Notes under the pieces: generated by a model
Seen by the model: only the letters and a program-made list of their open reading frames with translations
Told to the model about the DNA's origin: nothing
The model's database searches: none
Translations under genes and position numbers: made by a program
Part shown: positions 25,217 to 33,429 of the stretch, one piece after another
How positions within the stretch are numbered: the first letter of the stretch is position 1
Layout of the letters: the number at the start of each line of letters is the position of its first letter
Assembly: GCA_002698965.1 (NCBI GenBank)
Contig: PAAT01000182.1
Location: forward strand, 3,223 to 36,955
DNA from: Rhodopirellula sp.
Lineage (GTDB): Bacteria > Planctomycetota > Planctomycetia > Pirellulales > Pirellulaceae
Direction: 5' to 3'
DNA length: 33,733 bases

Positions 25217-26608
25217 CTACTTCGCCGCTTGTTCAGCTGCTTTACGATTAATCCTTTGATCGTATTTGTAGTACAATTTTTTGTGCCGATCGGATAAATC
25301 CACTCGGCGGCCCTGAATAAATGCAGCTTCCACCTGAGTGCGAATCTCCAGAACATTGCCATCTGTGATGACTAATGTAGCGTCTTTACCTTCTTCCAAA
25401 CTTCCTACCTGCTTATCAACGCCCAAAATCTCTGCCGTACTCAAAGTAATGGATCGCAGAGCAGCTTCCATCGACAATCCATAAGCATGGGCCGTTCCAG
25501 CATGGAACGGAAGGTTACGAACCATTGATGCTCCAAAGCGGCCATCCGATGCAATACAAAAACGCACACCGGCCTTTTCTAGTCGCGATGGAATTTCATA
25601 AGGTAAGTCATAGAAGTCATCTGCTCGACGAGGGGTGCGATAAACTCCGCCCAAAATGACTGGAACATCATGCTTCTTTAACAAATCCGTACAGTAGATT
25701 GCATCGTATCCACCACTGATAATCAGCTTCACCTTCTGACGAACGGAAAATGCGACGGCTGCCTGAATCTGATTGGCATTTTCCGCACTGGCGATTACAG
25801 GAATCTCGCCTGCCAGTACATCTCGCATAGCTTCCCACTTGAGATCTACTTTGGCCGCGGGATCATTGCGGCGGGCTTCATTGTATCTTCTAGCCGTGTT
25901 GAAGAATTCTTCCAACTCTTTAACATTCTTGTCACGAGCGTTAGCAGAGTCTTTGGCACTTCCTGCTAACTGCCAGTCACTAACCGGCGCCATCAATGGC
26001 CAATTCACATGTAGCCCTGCGGCTGGATGAATCGTCAGATCTTCATAGGTCCAGCCATCGAGCTGAATGACCGCGCTCTGGCCGGAAATGGTTCCACCGC
26101 TGGGAGCCGTCAGACATAACAAAACTCCATTACTTCTTGTCGTCGGAATAATTTCACTGTCAGGGTTAATCGCAACATGTGCTTTGACATTAGGATTAAA
26201 ATCTCCGGTCTCCCGCTCATCCTTGGTTGCCCGTACCGCATTAATCTCCACTAATCCCATATTGCTATTAGCATCAATCAACCCTGGAAAGATATGCTTG
26301 CCTTTGATATCAATCACTTCAACGTCTTGAGGCAAATTAAGATCATGCCCAATCGCAGCTATTTTCCCATCGATAAATAATAGCGTTCCATCCTCGATGT
26401 TTTTTCCACTCACGGTATGAATCGTTCCGCCAACAAGTGCAATCGGATGATCTTGCTTGGCACCAGGCACTTCTGGCACGGCAGACAATACCATCGAGGA
26501 AAACAATGAACTAGCAATTGCAAGAAAAACGTATCGATTCGTTAGCATCGGAATCCACCTGTTCTTAGTCTTTTGAAATACAGCCCGCACAGTGTTAGTT
26601 AAATTCAT
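25217..26608 (-). CDS. Secreted amidohydrolase-like protein lacking HxH
   Basis: The 463-residue product has an N-terminal hydrophobic segment (FLAIASSLFSSMVLSAV) and an amidohydrolase fold: IALVGGTIHTVSGK and KHIFPGLIDANSNMG, then ITLSTAEILGVDKQVGSLEEG near the end. Where active enzymes read D-x-H-x-H, this has Asp112, Asn114 and Asn116, so the first two metal ligands are lost. The start ATG 26608 follows AGGAGAA with eight bases between; that ribosome-binding site lies inside the 3' end of the upstream gene. ATG 26548, after AGGTGG, would give a more usual signal peptide and is an alternative. The gene is the second in an operon with the 1073-residue protein. Confidence 0.8.
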   Translation of the reverse strand: MNLTNTVRAVFQKTKNRWIPMLTNRYVFLAIASSLFSSMVLSAVPEVPGAKQDHPIALVGGTIHTVSGKNIEDGTLLFIDGKIAAIGHDLNLPQDVEVIDIKGKHIFPGLIDANSNMGLVEINAVRATKDERETGDFNPNVKAHVAINPDSEIIPTTRSNGVLLCLTAPSGGTISGQSAVIQLDGWTYEDLTIHPAAGLHVNWPLMAPVSDWQLAGSAKDSANARDKNVKELEEFFNTARRYNEARRNDPAAKVDLKWEAMRDVLAGEIPVIASAENANQIQAAVAFSVRQKVKLIISGGYDAIYCTDLLKKHDVPVILGGVYRTPRRADDFYDLPYEIPSRLEKAGVRFCIASDGRFGASMVRNLPFHAGTAHAYGLSMEAALRSITLSTAEILGVDKQVGSLEEGKDATLVITDGNVLEIRTQVEAAFIQGRRVDLSDRHKKLYYKYDQRINRKAAEQAAK

Positions 26609-26612
26609 CTGC

Positions 26613-29600
26613 TCAATTCTCCTGCTCAACGGAATCTTCAAGCTGACGGGCCGAGTTCCTCTGTTGTTGCCATTGATCCATCTGTTCCTGATTGATCATA
26701 TTCATTAATTGTTGCAATCGTCCTTCTTGCTGCCCTGCATGAAAGCACTGACCGTTATGGCGATGTGTACGACAATACACATCTTCTCGCGGCCATAGAT
26801 TTGCTTCTTTGTCCGGTACGGTTGATGCTCCAACCATGCCTTCTGCGGACGTCAGGATCTTTTGAATTAATGTTTCTCGTCGTTCTCGAAGGGTGACTCG
26901 GGAAGCAATATCATCCTGACGGTCAAAATACTTGCGTCCATCAATCCAAGTTTGTTCACAACGGCTGAAAACAGAAAGTGGATCACCACTCCAGATAACA
27001 AAGTCGGCATGTTTGCCAGATTCAAGTGAACCAACAAATTTCTCAATACGCAGTTGTTTGGCCGGATTGAGTGTAACGAATTTAAGGGCTTCCGCGGGCG
27101 GAACTCCTCCGTAACGAACAGCCTTAGCGGCCTCATGATTTAAGTGACGCCCCAACTCTCTGTCATCTGAATTAAAGGAGACAACAACACCTGCTTTATG
27201 CATCAATTTCCCGTTATAAGGAATCGCATCAATCACTTCATACTTATAGGCCCACCAATCCGCAAATGTCGAACCCATTGCCCCATGAGCGGCCATCTCT
27301 TCAGCAACCTTATATCCCTCAAGAATATGCTGTAATGTCCCAATTTGGACGTTGAACTCTTCCAGTGTTCTCAGCAGAGCGAGAATCTCGTCCTGACGAT
27401 AACTATGACAGTGAATCCATCGTTTGTGCTCCAAGATCTCGACAATGGCTTCTAATTCATAGTCGTATCGTGGTGGAACACCTTTCTTCGTCGCATTCCA
27501 TTGAGTCCAATCTTTTTTGTATTGTCGAGCGCGTTCAAAGGCATCACGGATGATTTGTTCAACACCCATCCGTGTCTGCGGATACCGAGTGGTATATTCG
27601 TCACCCCAATTACTTTGCTTTACGTTTTCCCCTAAAGCAAACTTGATTCCCAAAGGTGCTCCGACAAATTTCATTTCTTCACCCGTCGCTCCCCACCGAA
27701 GCTTGATCACCTGATTCTGACCACCAATTGGATTAGCCGAACCATGAAGGATATTTGACGTGGTCACGCCACCGGCAAGTTGTCGATAGATCGTATTGTC
27801 GTGAGCATCAATAAAATCTCCAATTCGAACTTCTGCTGTGATCGCCTGAGCACTTTCGTTAACTCCACCATCGGTGGCCATATGGCTATGGGCATCGATA
27901 ATACCTGCCGTTACATGCCGTCCTTCTAAATCTACGATTGTAGATCCACGGGGTGCTTTAAGATCTTGACCAACGGCTAAAATCTTCCCCTGATCAACAA
28001 GCATACTAGCCTTTTCCAGAATGCCCTGAGGGCCCGAAGTCCAAATCGTCGCATTAATTAGAAAGAGTAGCCTGGCTTGTGTTGGTGCAGAATCTCGGCC
28101 ATAAGCACCGAGTGGGTAATTCACTTCATAGGATCGAATGCCTGCTTCCCCGACTTCAACGCCACTCTCTGAAGTCTTATCATCCTCGGCCAACTCAGCC
28201 GCTTCAATCGCTGTTGCGGTAAATTCACCTGATGTACCATCGCTTGCTAACCATTGGCCAACACCCTGTTTGGCATCCGCATCAATAAATGTCAGTGTAA
28301 AGCGAAGCAAGCCTTCTTTTCCAAAACTGTCCGCCGGCAGGACTGCACTAACCCGAGTATCGCGAATAGACGCTTTTAAGAGCTTTACTGTTGTCTTTTG
28401 ATCTTCACTACCAAGAATACTAACGGCCCCATTCAGCGATGGACCTTTACCACTTAAATCCAGCGTTAAATCACCGCCCTCCAGCTCGCCTTCCAACTGC
28501 CATTTTCCAGCAAGTTCCAACAGCGGAGGAGGAGAAAATTGAAAACGCTCTCCTGTCACCCAAACCTCTTCAATTTCAGAATCGCCTTCAAAGAGATTTC
28601 CCGAAGTAATTACCAGACTGGCCAGATAGTTCTTCTCAACTTTACCAAGCATGGAACTCACTCCCGATAATTCAGCTGGCGTCGTGGTAATCGAAGCAAG
28701 TGCTGCTTCAGGACTAAGACCATGCTTGACCGCCCGACGAAGATTTTTAAGAAAGTCCTTGCGATTGCGCAGTCCATCCGTCGTGAGTGCAACTGTTGCA
28801 CCGGCATTCATAAGCCGGGCAGGATTCTGCGGAGCTAAATCCCAGTGCATCATACTTTCCAAAGAGACCGCTCGAGCCGATTCGATACTGCCTACATTCG
28901 GCGCTTCGGGAAAATCAATCGGAAGAATAATCGAACGTTTGGTACCAACTATATTTTCCAGGCGCTGATATTCATATCCGGAACCAACCATCACCGCCTG
29001 TAAGCCAAACTGTTTGGCAAATCTATCAGCTCGCATAAAATACTGTTCATCACTCGTAGTAAAAACAACGGTCTGGACTGCATCAAGTACAGGTTCAAGT
29101 GATGCCAGGGCATCATTTCGCTCAGGACGCTGATTGCCAGGATGGTTCTGATTAGCTTCTCTGGCTTTCCGGTGCCAGGCTGCATCCATCATCACTTGAC
29201 GAGCTAATGCCACTGCTCCCATTGGTGAATTTGGATATTGATCACGGCCACGCCCCTGAGGTACCGTCAGACGTATATATTGAAATAGGTTGGGCTTAAG
29301 AATAACTGTGTTGTTATCACCAGTTCCTGTAGATACAAGTGCACTCGAACCCTGAATAATCCCAGTCGAGGGTGCAACAACTCTGGCAGCAAAGCCCTGA
29401 CTACGAAATTGACTATTGGCGTTGTCATCAGCTGAATAAACTTCGGCCACAGAGAGCTGAGGCGTGATCGTGTCATTCCAATAAGGGGCCCCATTTGATG
29501 CAGGCGTTCGGTCGACGTTGGTAGGACTATAAGCATCAATAAAGCCTGCATAGACAAATCGCCCCTGCAATTCGACAATTTTAGCACCCGCCGGAATTTT

Positions 29601-29834
29601 CTGATTACTGCCTACTTTGCGAATCACATCACCCTGAATAACTATGTCACCATCTTCGATTACTTGTCCGGGGGCAACGACAATCGTTCCGGAACGCAAA
29701 ACGGTGGTAGCAGGAGTATTATCCTTAAGTCCAACGACAGGTCTCGAATTAGGAATCTGCGTATAACCTGGAACGGTGGCAACAACACCAGCTGTTACAA
29801 CAACTCCTAAAATCCATGCATTTATTCTCTTCAT
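26613..29834 (-). CDS. Secreted double amidohydrolase, first domain degenerate
   Basis: The 1073-residue protein begins with a signal peptide (about 1-25). The first amidohydrolase-like unit (about 45-435) reads FVYAGFIDAYSPTN, with Tyr102 and Pro104 in place of the HxH ligands. A beta-rich linker domain (about 440-545) follows. The second unit (about 590-970) has GIIDAHSHM (His649, His651), His808/His810 in RWIHCHSY, His836 and Asp890 in SFNSDD, so it is probably active. The tail has a Cys/His cluster (CRTHRHNGQCFHA, residues 1021-1033) and a Gln-rich stretch. Substrate unknown; the imidazolonepropionase-like group is the nearest comparison. AGGTAG precedes the ATG. Confidence 0.85.
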   Translation of the reverse strand: MKRINAWILGVVVTAGVVATVPGYTQIPNSRPVVGLKDNTPATTVLRSGTIVVAPGQVIEDGDIVIQGDVIRKVGSNQKIPAGAKIVELQGRFVYAGFIDAYSPTNVDRTPASNGAPYWNDTITPQLSVAEVYSADDNANSQFRSQGFAARVVAPSTGIIQGSSALVSTGTGDNNTVILKPNLFQYIRLTVPQGRGRDQYPNSPMGAVALARQVMMDAAWHRKAREANQNHPGNQRPERNDALASLEPVLDAVQTVVFTTSDEQYFMRADRFAKQFGLQAVMVGSGYEYQRLENIVGTKRSIILPIDFPEAPNVGSIESARAVSLESMMHWDLAPQNPARLMNAGATVALTTDGLRNRKDFLKNLRRAVKHGLSPEAALASITTTPAELSGVSSMLGKVEKNYLASLVITSGNLFEGDSEIEEVWVTGERFQFSPPPLLELAGKWQLEGELEGGDLTLDLSGKGPSLNGAVSILGSEDQKTTVKLLKASIRDTRVSAVLPADSFGKEGLLRFTLTFIDADAKQGVGQWLASDGTSGEFTATAIEAAELAEDDKTSESGVEVGEAGIRSYEVNYPLGAYGRDSAPTQARLLFLINATIWTSGPQGILEKASMLVDQGKILAVGQDLKAPRGSTIVDLEGRHVTAGIIDAHSHMATDGGVNESAQAITAEVRIGDFIDAHDNTIYRQLAGGVTTSNILHGSANPIGGQNQVIKLRWGATGEEMKFVGAPLGIKFALGENVKQSNWGDEYTTRYPQTRMGVEQIIRDAFERARQYKKDWTQWNATKKGVPPRYDYELEAIVEILEHKRWIHCHSYRQDEILALLRTLEEFNVQIGTLQHILEGYKVAEEMAAHGAMGSTFADWWAYKYEVIDAIPYNGKLMHKAGVVVSFNSDDRELGRHLNHEAAKAVRYGGVPPAEALKFVTLNPAKQLRIEKFVGSLESGKHADFVIWSGDPLSVFSRCEQTWIDGRKYFDRQDDIASRVTLRERRETLIQKILTSAEGMVGASTVPDKEANLWPREDVYCRTHRHNGQCFHAGQQEGRLQQLMNMINQEQMDQWQQQRNSARQLEDSVEQEN

Positions 29835-29905
29835 TTGCTACTACCTAAAGGACTTGTTTCAGTGCACCTACAATCCTAAGTTATCCGGATGCGTTTAGAA
29901 ATCCT

Positions 29906-29957
29906 TGGAATACCATAAATTCCATACGAAATAACGGTGTACAATAACGACACCGTT
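29906..29957. promoter_or_regulatory. Two inverted repeats in a divergent spacer
   Basis: TGGAAT (29906-29911) and ATTCCA (29919-29924) are spaced by seven bases. AACGGTGT (29933-29940) and ACACCGTT (29950-29957) are spaced by nine and enclose TACAAT (29940-29945), a possible -10 element. They lie between the double amidohydrolase and the S41 protease genes. An operator role is inferred; no good -35 was found. Confidence 0.4.
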
Positions 29958-29995
29958 GAGTTTGATTCTTAAAGAGCCGTTCAGGGGATTCCCTA

Positions 29996-31339
29996 ATGCC
30001 AACCCGTAATGTGATGATCATTTCAGCAGCGATGTTGCTATCGATCATTTGCTATCGCCAGATCCCCCAGAACCAGTATGCCCGCTTCTATGAACGTGCC
30101 ACCAAAGCGCTTGGTGAACACTACGTTCATGATGTAGATCAACAACAGTTATTCCGGGGCGCCATGACCGGAATGATGGCGACATTAGACGAACATTCGA
30201 ATTACCTGCCTCCAAGACAATTCGAAGGTCTCGACGCCATTCTCAATCAGGAGTTCGGCGGACTCGGCATCCAGATCGAAAGCCTTGAAAACTCCACCGA
30301 ACTACGAATCATAACACCTGTTCTTGGAAGCCCGGCAATGGAAGCTGGATTACAAGCGGGAGATGTCATCGTTAAGATCGGAGAAAAGTTCACCCAAAAT
30401 ATGCCTGAGGATGACTCTTTAAATTTATTAAGAGGAACCGAAGGAACATCGGTACAACTTTCTATCCGTCGAAATGATGATCCCACTCTGCTTGAATTTA
30501 ATATCACTCGCAAGATCGTGCGCACCAGAACGTTGCGAGGATTTCAAAGGGAAGGCGACGGGCACTGGAATTATCGCCTTCCCGCCCCCAACGAAAATTT
30601 CCTGTATTTGCACGTGACAGACTTTGGCCAGCGAACAACTCAAGAAGTAAAACAGGTCATCGATTCAGCCAATGGTGCATTGGAGTATGATGGAATTGTT
30701 TTAGACTTGCGGGGAAACGGAGGAGGACTCTTACTCTCAGCCGTTTCCATTTGTGATCTTTTTATGGATCAAGCGAAGGTGGTAGAGGTTCAATATCGTG
30801 ATGAAAATAGAAATGTAACTTATTCCAGCGATGCATCGACTACGCGTGACGCTACAACGCCGATGGTTGTGCTAATAGACCGGGATTCGGCCAGCGCAAG
30901 TGAAATCACAGCTGCTTGTCTACAGGATCACGAAAGAGCAATTGTGATCGGTGAACGGAGCTATGGTAAAGGTTCCGTGCAGGATGTCGTTGTCCTGAAT
31001 GCATCGGGGGACAATCACGCCATTAAGTACACCGTTGCGCACTATGTTCGACCAAGCGGACGAAATATTCACCGCACCAAATCGATCGAACAGATGTTGC
31101 CGGAAGAAGATTGGGGGGTTCAACCAAATGATGGATACACCCATACATTTGATGACGAACAGCGAATCGCCTACTTGAAAGACAAGCGAGAGCGTTTCAT
31201 TATCCAACCAACAGCCAATAAAGAAGACTCAAGTAGTAATCCAGAAGTAACCACCATAGAGTTTGACGAGAATGATACTATCTTCGTCGATCTGCATCTT
31301 CAACGCGCCATTGAATACTTGCAATCCCGCAAACTCTAA
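29996..31339 (+). CDS. S41-family C-terminal processing protease (CtpA-like)
   Basis: The 447-residue protease has an N-terminal membrane segment (about 6-19) and acts in the cell envelope. The PDZ domain lies at about 85-165 (GGLGIQIESLE, GSPAMEAGLQAGDVIVKI). The S41 core has GIVLDLRGNGGGLLLSAV and DSASASEITAACLQ, with the probable nucleophile Ser300 and Lys325 in GERSYGKGSVQ forming the Ser/Lys dyad. Such enzymes trim or degrade envelope proteins from the C-terminus. AGGGG (29983-29987) precedes the ATG. Its stop overlaps that of pntB by four bases. Confidence 0.92.
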   Translation: MPTRNVMIISAAMLLSIICYRQIPQNQYARFYERATKALGEHYVHDVDQQQLFRGAMTGMMATLDEHSNYLPPRQFEGLDAILNQEFGGLGIQIESLENSTELRIITPVLGSPAMEAGLQAGDVIVKIGEKFTQNMPEDDSLNLLRGTEGTSVQLSIRRNDDPTLLEFNITRKIVRTRTLRGFQREGDGHWNYRLPAPNENFLYLHVTDFGQRTTQEVKQVIDSANGALEYDGIVLDLRGNGGGLLLSAVSICDLFMDQAKVVEVQYRDENRNVTYSSDASTTRDATTPMVVLIDRDSASASEITAACLQDHERAIVIGERSYGKGSVQDVVVLNASGDNHAIKYTVAHYVRPSGRNIHRTKSIEQMLPEEDWGVQPNDGYTHTFDDEQRIAYLKDKRERFIIQPTANKEDSSSNPEVTTIEFDENDTIFVDLHLQRAIEYLQSRKL

Positions 31340-32757
31340 TCCAGTTCTTTCAGGGCGGTGGAAATATCCTGAATCATCGCCTTACCGTCACCAAACAACA
31401 TCGACGCGTTATCGGCGGCGAACAGTGGGTTGGCAATACCTGCATATCCCGGACTTAAGCTTCGCTTAATAATGACAACCTGTCGGGCTTCATCGACATT
31501 CAGAATTGGCATGCCTGAAACCGGAGTACCTTCTCTTCGAGCTTCCGGATTCACCACATCATTGGCACCAATTACAATTGCCACATCGACTTCATCAAAG
31601 TCCGGATTCATCTCCTCCAATGCCTTGAGTTGACTATAATCCACATCGGCTTCTGCAAGCAAAACATTCATATGACCTGGCATACGGCCGGCAACCGGAT
31701 GAATAGCATATTCAACTGTAGCTCCACGTTCTTCAATTTGTTTTGCTAAATCGCTAACCGCATTCTGAGCCTGAGCGACAGCCATGCCGTAACCTGGTAC
31801 GAAGACAACTCGATCCGCCATATCAACCATAATCGCCACATCCTCGGGAGAAGTTCGGATAACCGTTGCGTAAACTTCATCATCTTCTTCATAAGCGGAA
31901 GCAGCTCCGCCTCCAAACAACACATTCAGCAACGATCGATTCATCGCCTTACACATTAGACTTGTAAGAATAATCCCTGAAGCTCCCACCAGCGAACCGG
32001 AAATAATTAATACGGGCTGATCGACAACAAATCCAGTTGCTGCAGCAGCGAGTCCGGAATAGGAATTTAACAAGGCGATAACAACAGGCATGTCAGCACC
32101 ACCAATTGGTGTTGTGAGCGTGTAACCCAAAGTACAACCAAGAATACAAATGCCAACAAAGTTCATTGTGACATTTCCATTAATAACCATGGCGTAAATA
32201 CACCAGATACAGCCAGCAAACATCATCAAGTTCAATAAATGGCGAAGGATCGCCGGAAGCGGAATGGACTTCTTGAAGAATGCTAGCTCCAGTAGTTTTC
32301 CCGCAGCAACTGCACTACCAACAAATGTCACACCCCCGATAAGTCCTGAAATACCGCCAGCGACCATCACTTCGACGTGTAATGCACCTTCTTCGGCCGC
32401 CAGCAAACTTGCCGCCGCTACTAGGACAGAGGCCAGCCCACCAACGCCGTTAAAAATAGCAACCAACTGAGGCATTTCTGTCATCTGAACACGCGTAGCA
32501 AGCATCGTTCCAAAAAAGGTCCCGATGAAAATCGCGCCGACGATTGTTCCAATGGGAAGGGTAACGCTATTTTGAATGGCATCATTCTCTAGAATGATCG
32601 CAAACGAGACCCCTGCTGCAATGAGCATACCAACCACACCTAACAGGTTGCCCAACACGGCAGTCCTAGGATGGCCCATTTTCTTGATCCCCATAATAAA
32701 GAGGACAGCAGCCAATAAGTAAAGGAGGTCAAAGAATACTGTGTTTAATTCCACCAC
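31336..32757 (-). CDS. pntB: NAD(P) transhydrogenase subunit beta
   Basis: The 473-residue subunit of proton-translocating transhydrogenase has about nine transmembrane helices in the first 260 residues and the NADP(H)-binding domain at the C-terminus: VPGYGMAVAQAQ, HPVAGRMPGHMNVLLAEA, VAIVIGANDVVNPEA and IIKRSLSPGYAG. The enzyme makes NADPH from NADH using the proton gradient. The start is GTG 32757, eight bases after AGGAT. It lies 70 bases downstream of pntA2 in the same direction, the usual split pntA1-pntA2-pntB order. Length is normal. Confidence 0.95.
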   Translation of the reverse strand: MVELNTVFFDLLYLLAAVLFIMGIKKMGHPRTAVLGNLLGVVGMLIAAGVSFAIILENDAIQNSVTLPIGTIVGAIFIGTFFGTMLATRVQMTEMPQLVAIFNGVGGLASVLVAAASLLAAEEGALHVEVMVAGGISGLIGGVTFVGSAVAAGKLLELAFFKKSIPLPAILRHLLNLMMFAGCIWCIYAMVINGNVTMNFVGICILGCTLGYTLTTPIGGADMPVVIALLNSYSGLAAAATGFVVDQPVLIISGSLVGASGIILTSLMCKAMNRSLLNVLFGGGAASAYEEDDEVYATVIRTSPEDVAIMVDMADRVVFVPGYGMAVAQAQNAVSDLAKQIEERGATVEYAIHPVAGRMPGHMNVLLAEADVDYSQLKALEEMNPDFDEVDVAIVIGANDVVNPEARREGTPVSGMPILNVDEARQVVIIKRSLSPGYAGIANPLFAADNASMLFGDGKAMIQDISTALKELD

Positions 32758-32827
32758 GATGGGTAATCCTATCTATGTATTCCCGATAAACGGTTTAGTG
32801 ATTGTTTTGATTGTCTACTGGCGACGG

Positions 32828-33361
32828 CTATGCTGTTTTCTTCTTTTTCTTTTTGGATGAAAACATACTCAGCATTCTGTGCGTCACACCAAATCCACCA
32901 ACAACATTCACCATTGCTAATGCGATTGCCAGACCCGCCAAAAACAATGCGAATTTATTATTTGCCGTCACACAGTCGTCAACGACTAGAATTGCGCCGA
33001 CGATCGTAATGCCACTAATCGCATTCGAACCGGACATCAATGGAGTGTGTAGCGTCTGCGGGACTTTGGTGATGACTTCAAATCCAACAAAAACCGAAAC
33101 AACAAAAACTGCACCTCCCGCCATTAAGGCTTCATAACGGTCGATCGTAAAAGCCGGATTTTCATTCGTTTCGATGCCACCCAGATTCTCCGCCTCGTTT
33201 TCCGTAGCCTCAACTTGATCTGTTGGAGCGATTTCACCTGGGGAAGGATCTGTTGTCGGATTTGTGTTTTCCTGTGCAACAAGAAGGCCCGCAAGGAGCA
33301 TCACGCAGAGTCCCCATCCTTTGAGCCATCGGGACGCCTTGGTATTCGTCTGTTCTTTCAT
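32828..33361 (-). CDS. pntA2: NAD(P) transhydrogenase subunit alpha part 2, with N-terminal extension
   Basis: The 177-residue protein contains the membrane part of the alpha subunit: VFVGFEVITKVPQTLHTPLM followed by SGSNAISGITIVGAILV. Usual PntA2 has about 100 residues. Here about 70 extra residues form an N-terminal signal-like hydrophobic segment (WGLCVMLLAGLLV) and an acidic spacer (TDPSPGEIAPTDQVEATENE). The C-terminus ends in six Lys (SSKKKKKKTA). I chose ATG 33361; GTG 33376 would add five residues, and neither has a clear ribosome-binding site. pntB follows after a 66-base spacer. Confidence 0.9.
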   Translation of the reverse strand: MKEQTNTKASRWLKGWGLCVMLLAGLLVAQENTNPTTDPSPGEIAPTDQVEATENEAENLGGIETNENPAFTIDRYEALMAGGAVFVVSVFVGFEVITKVPQTLHTPLMSGSNAISGITIVGAILVVDDCVTANNKFALFLAGLAIALAMVNVVGGFGVTHRMLSMFSSKKKKKKTA

Positions 33362-33429
33362 ATGTCTATCAATCACTAAAAATGAATAAGTAAATGCATT
33401 AGCTGTCTACTTATTAGTATGTGTTGGTT

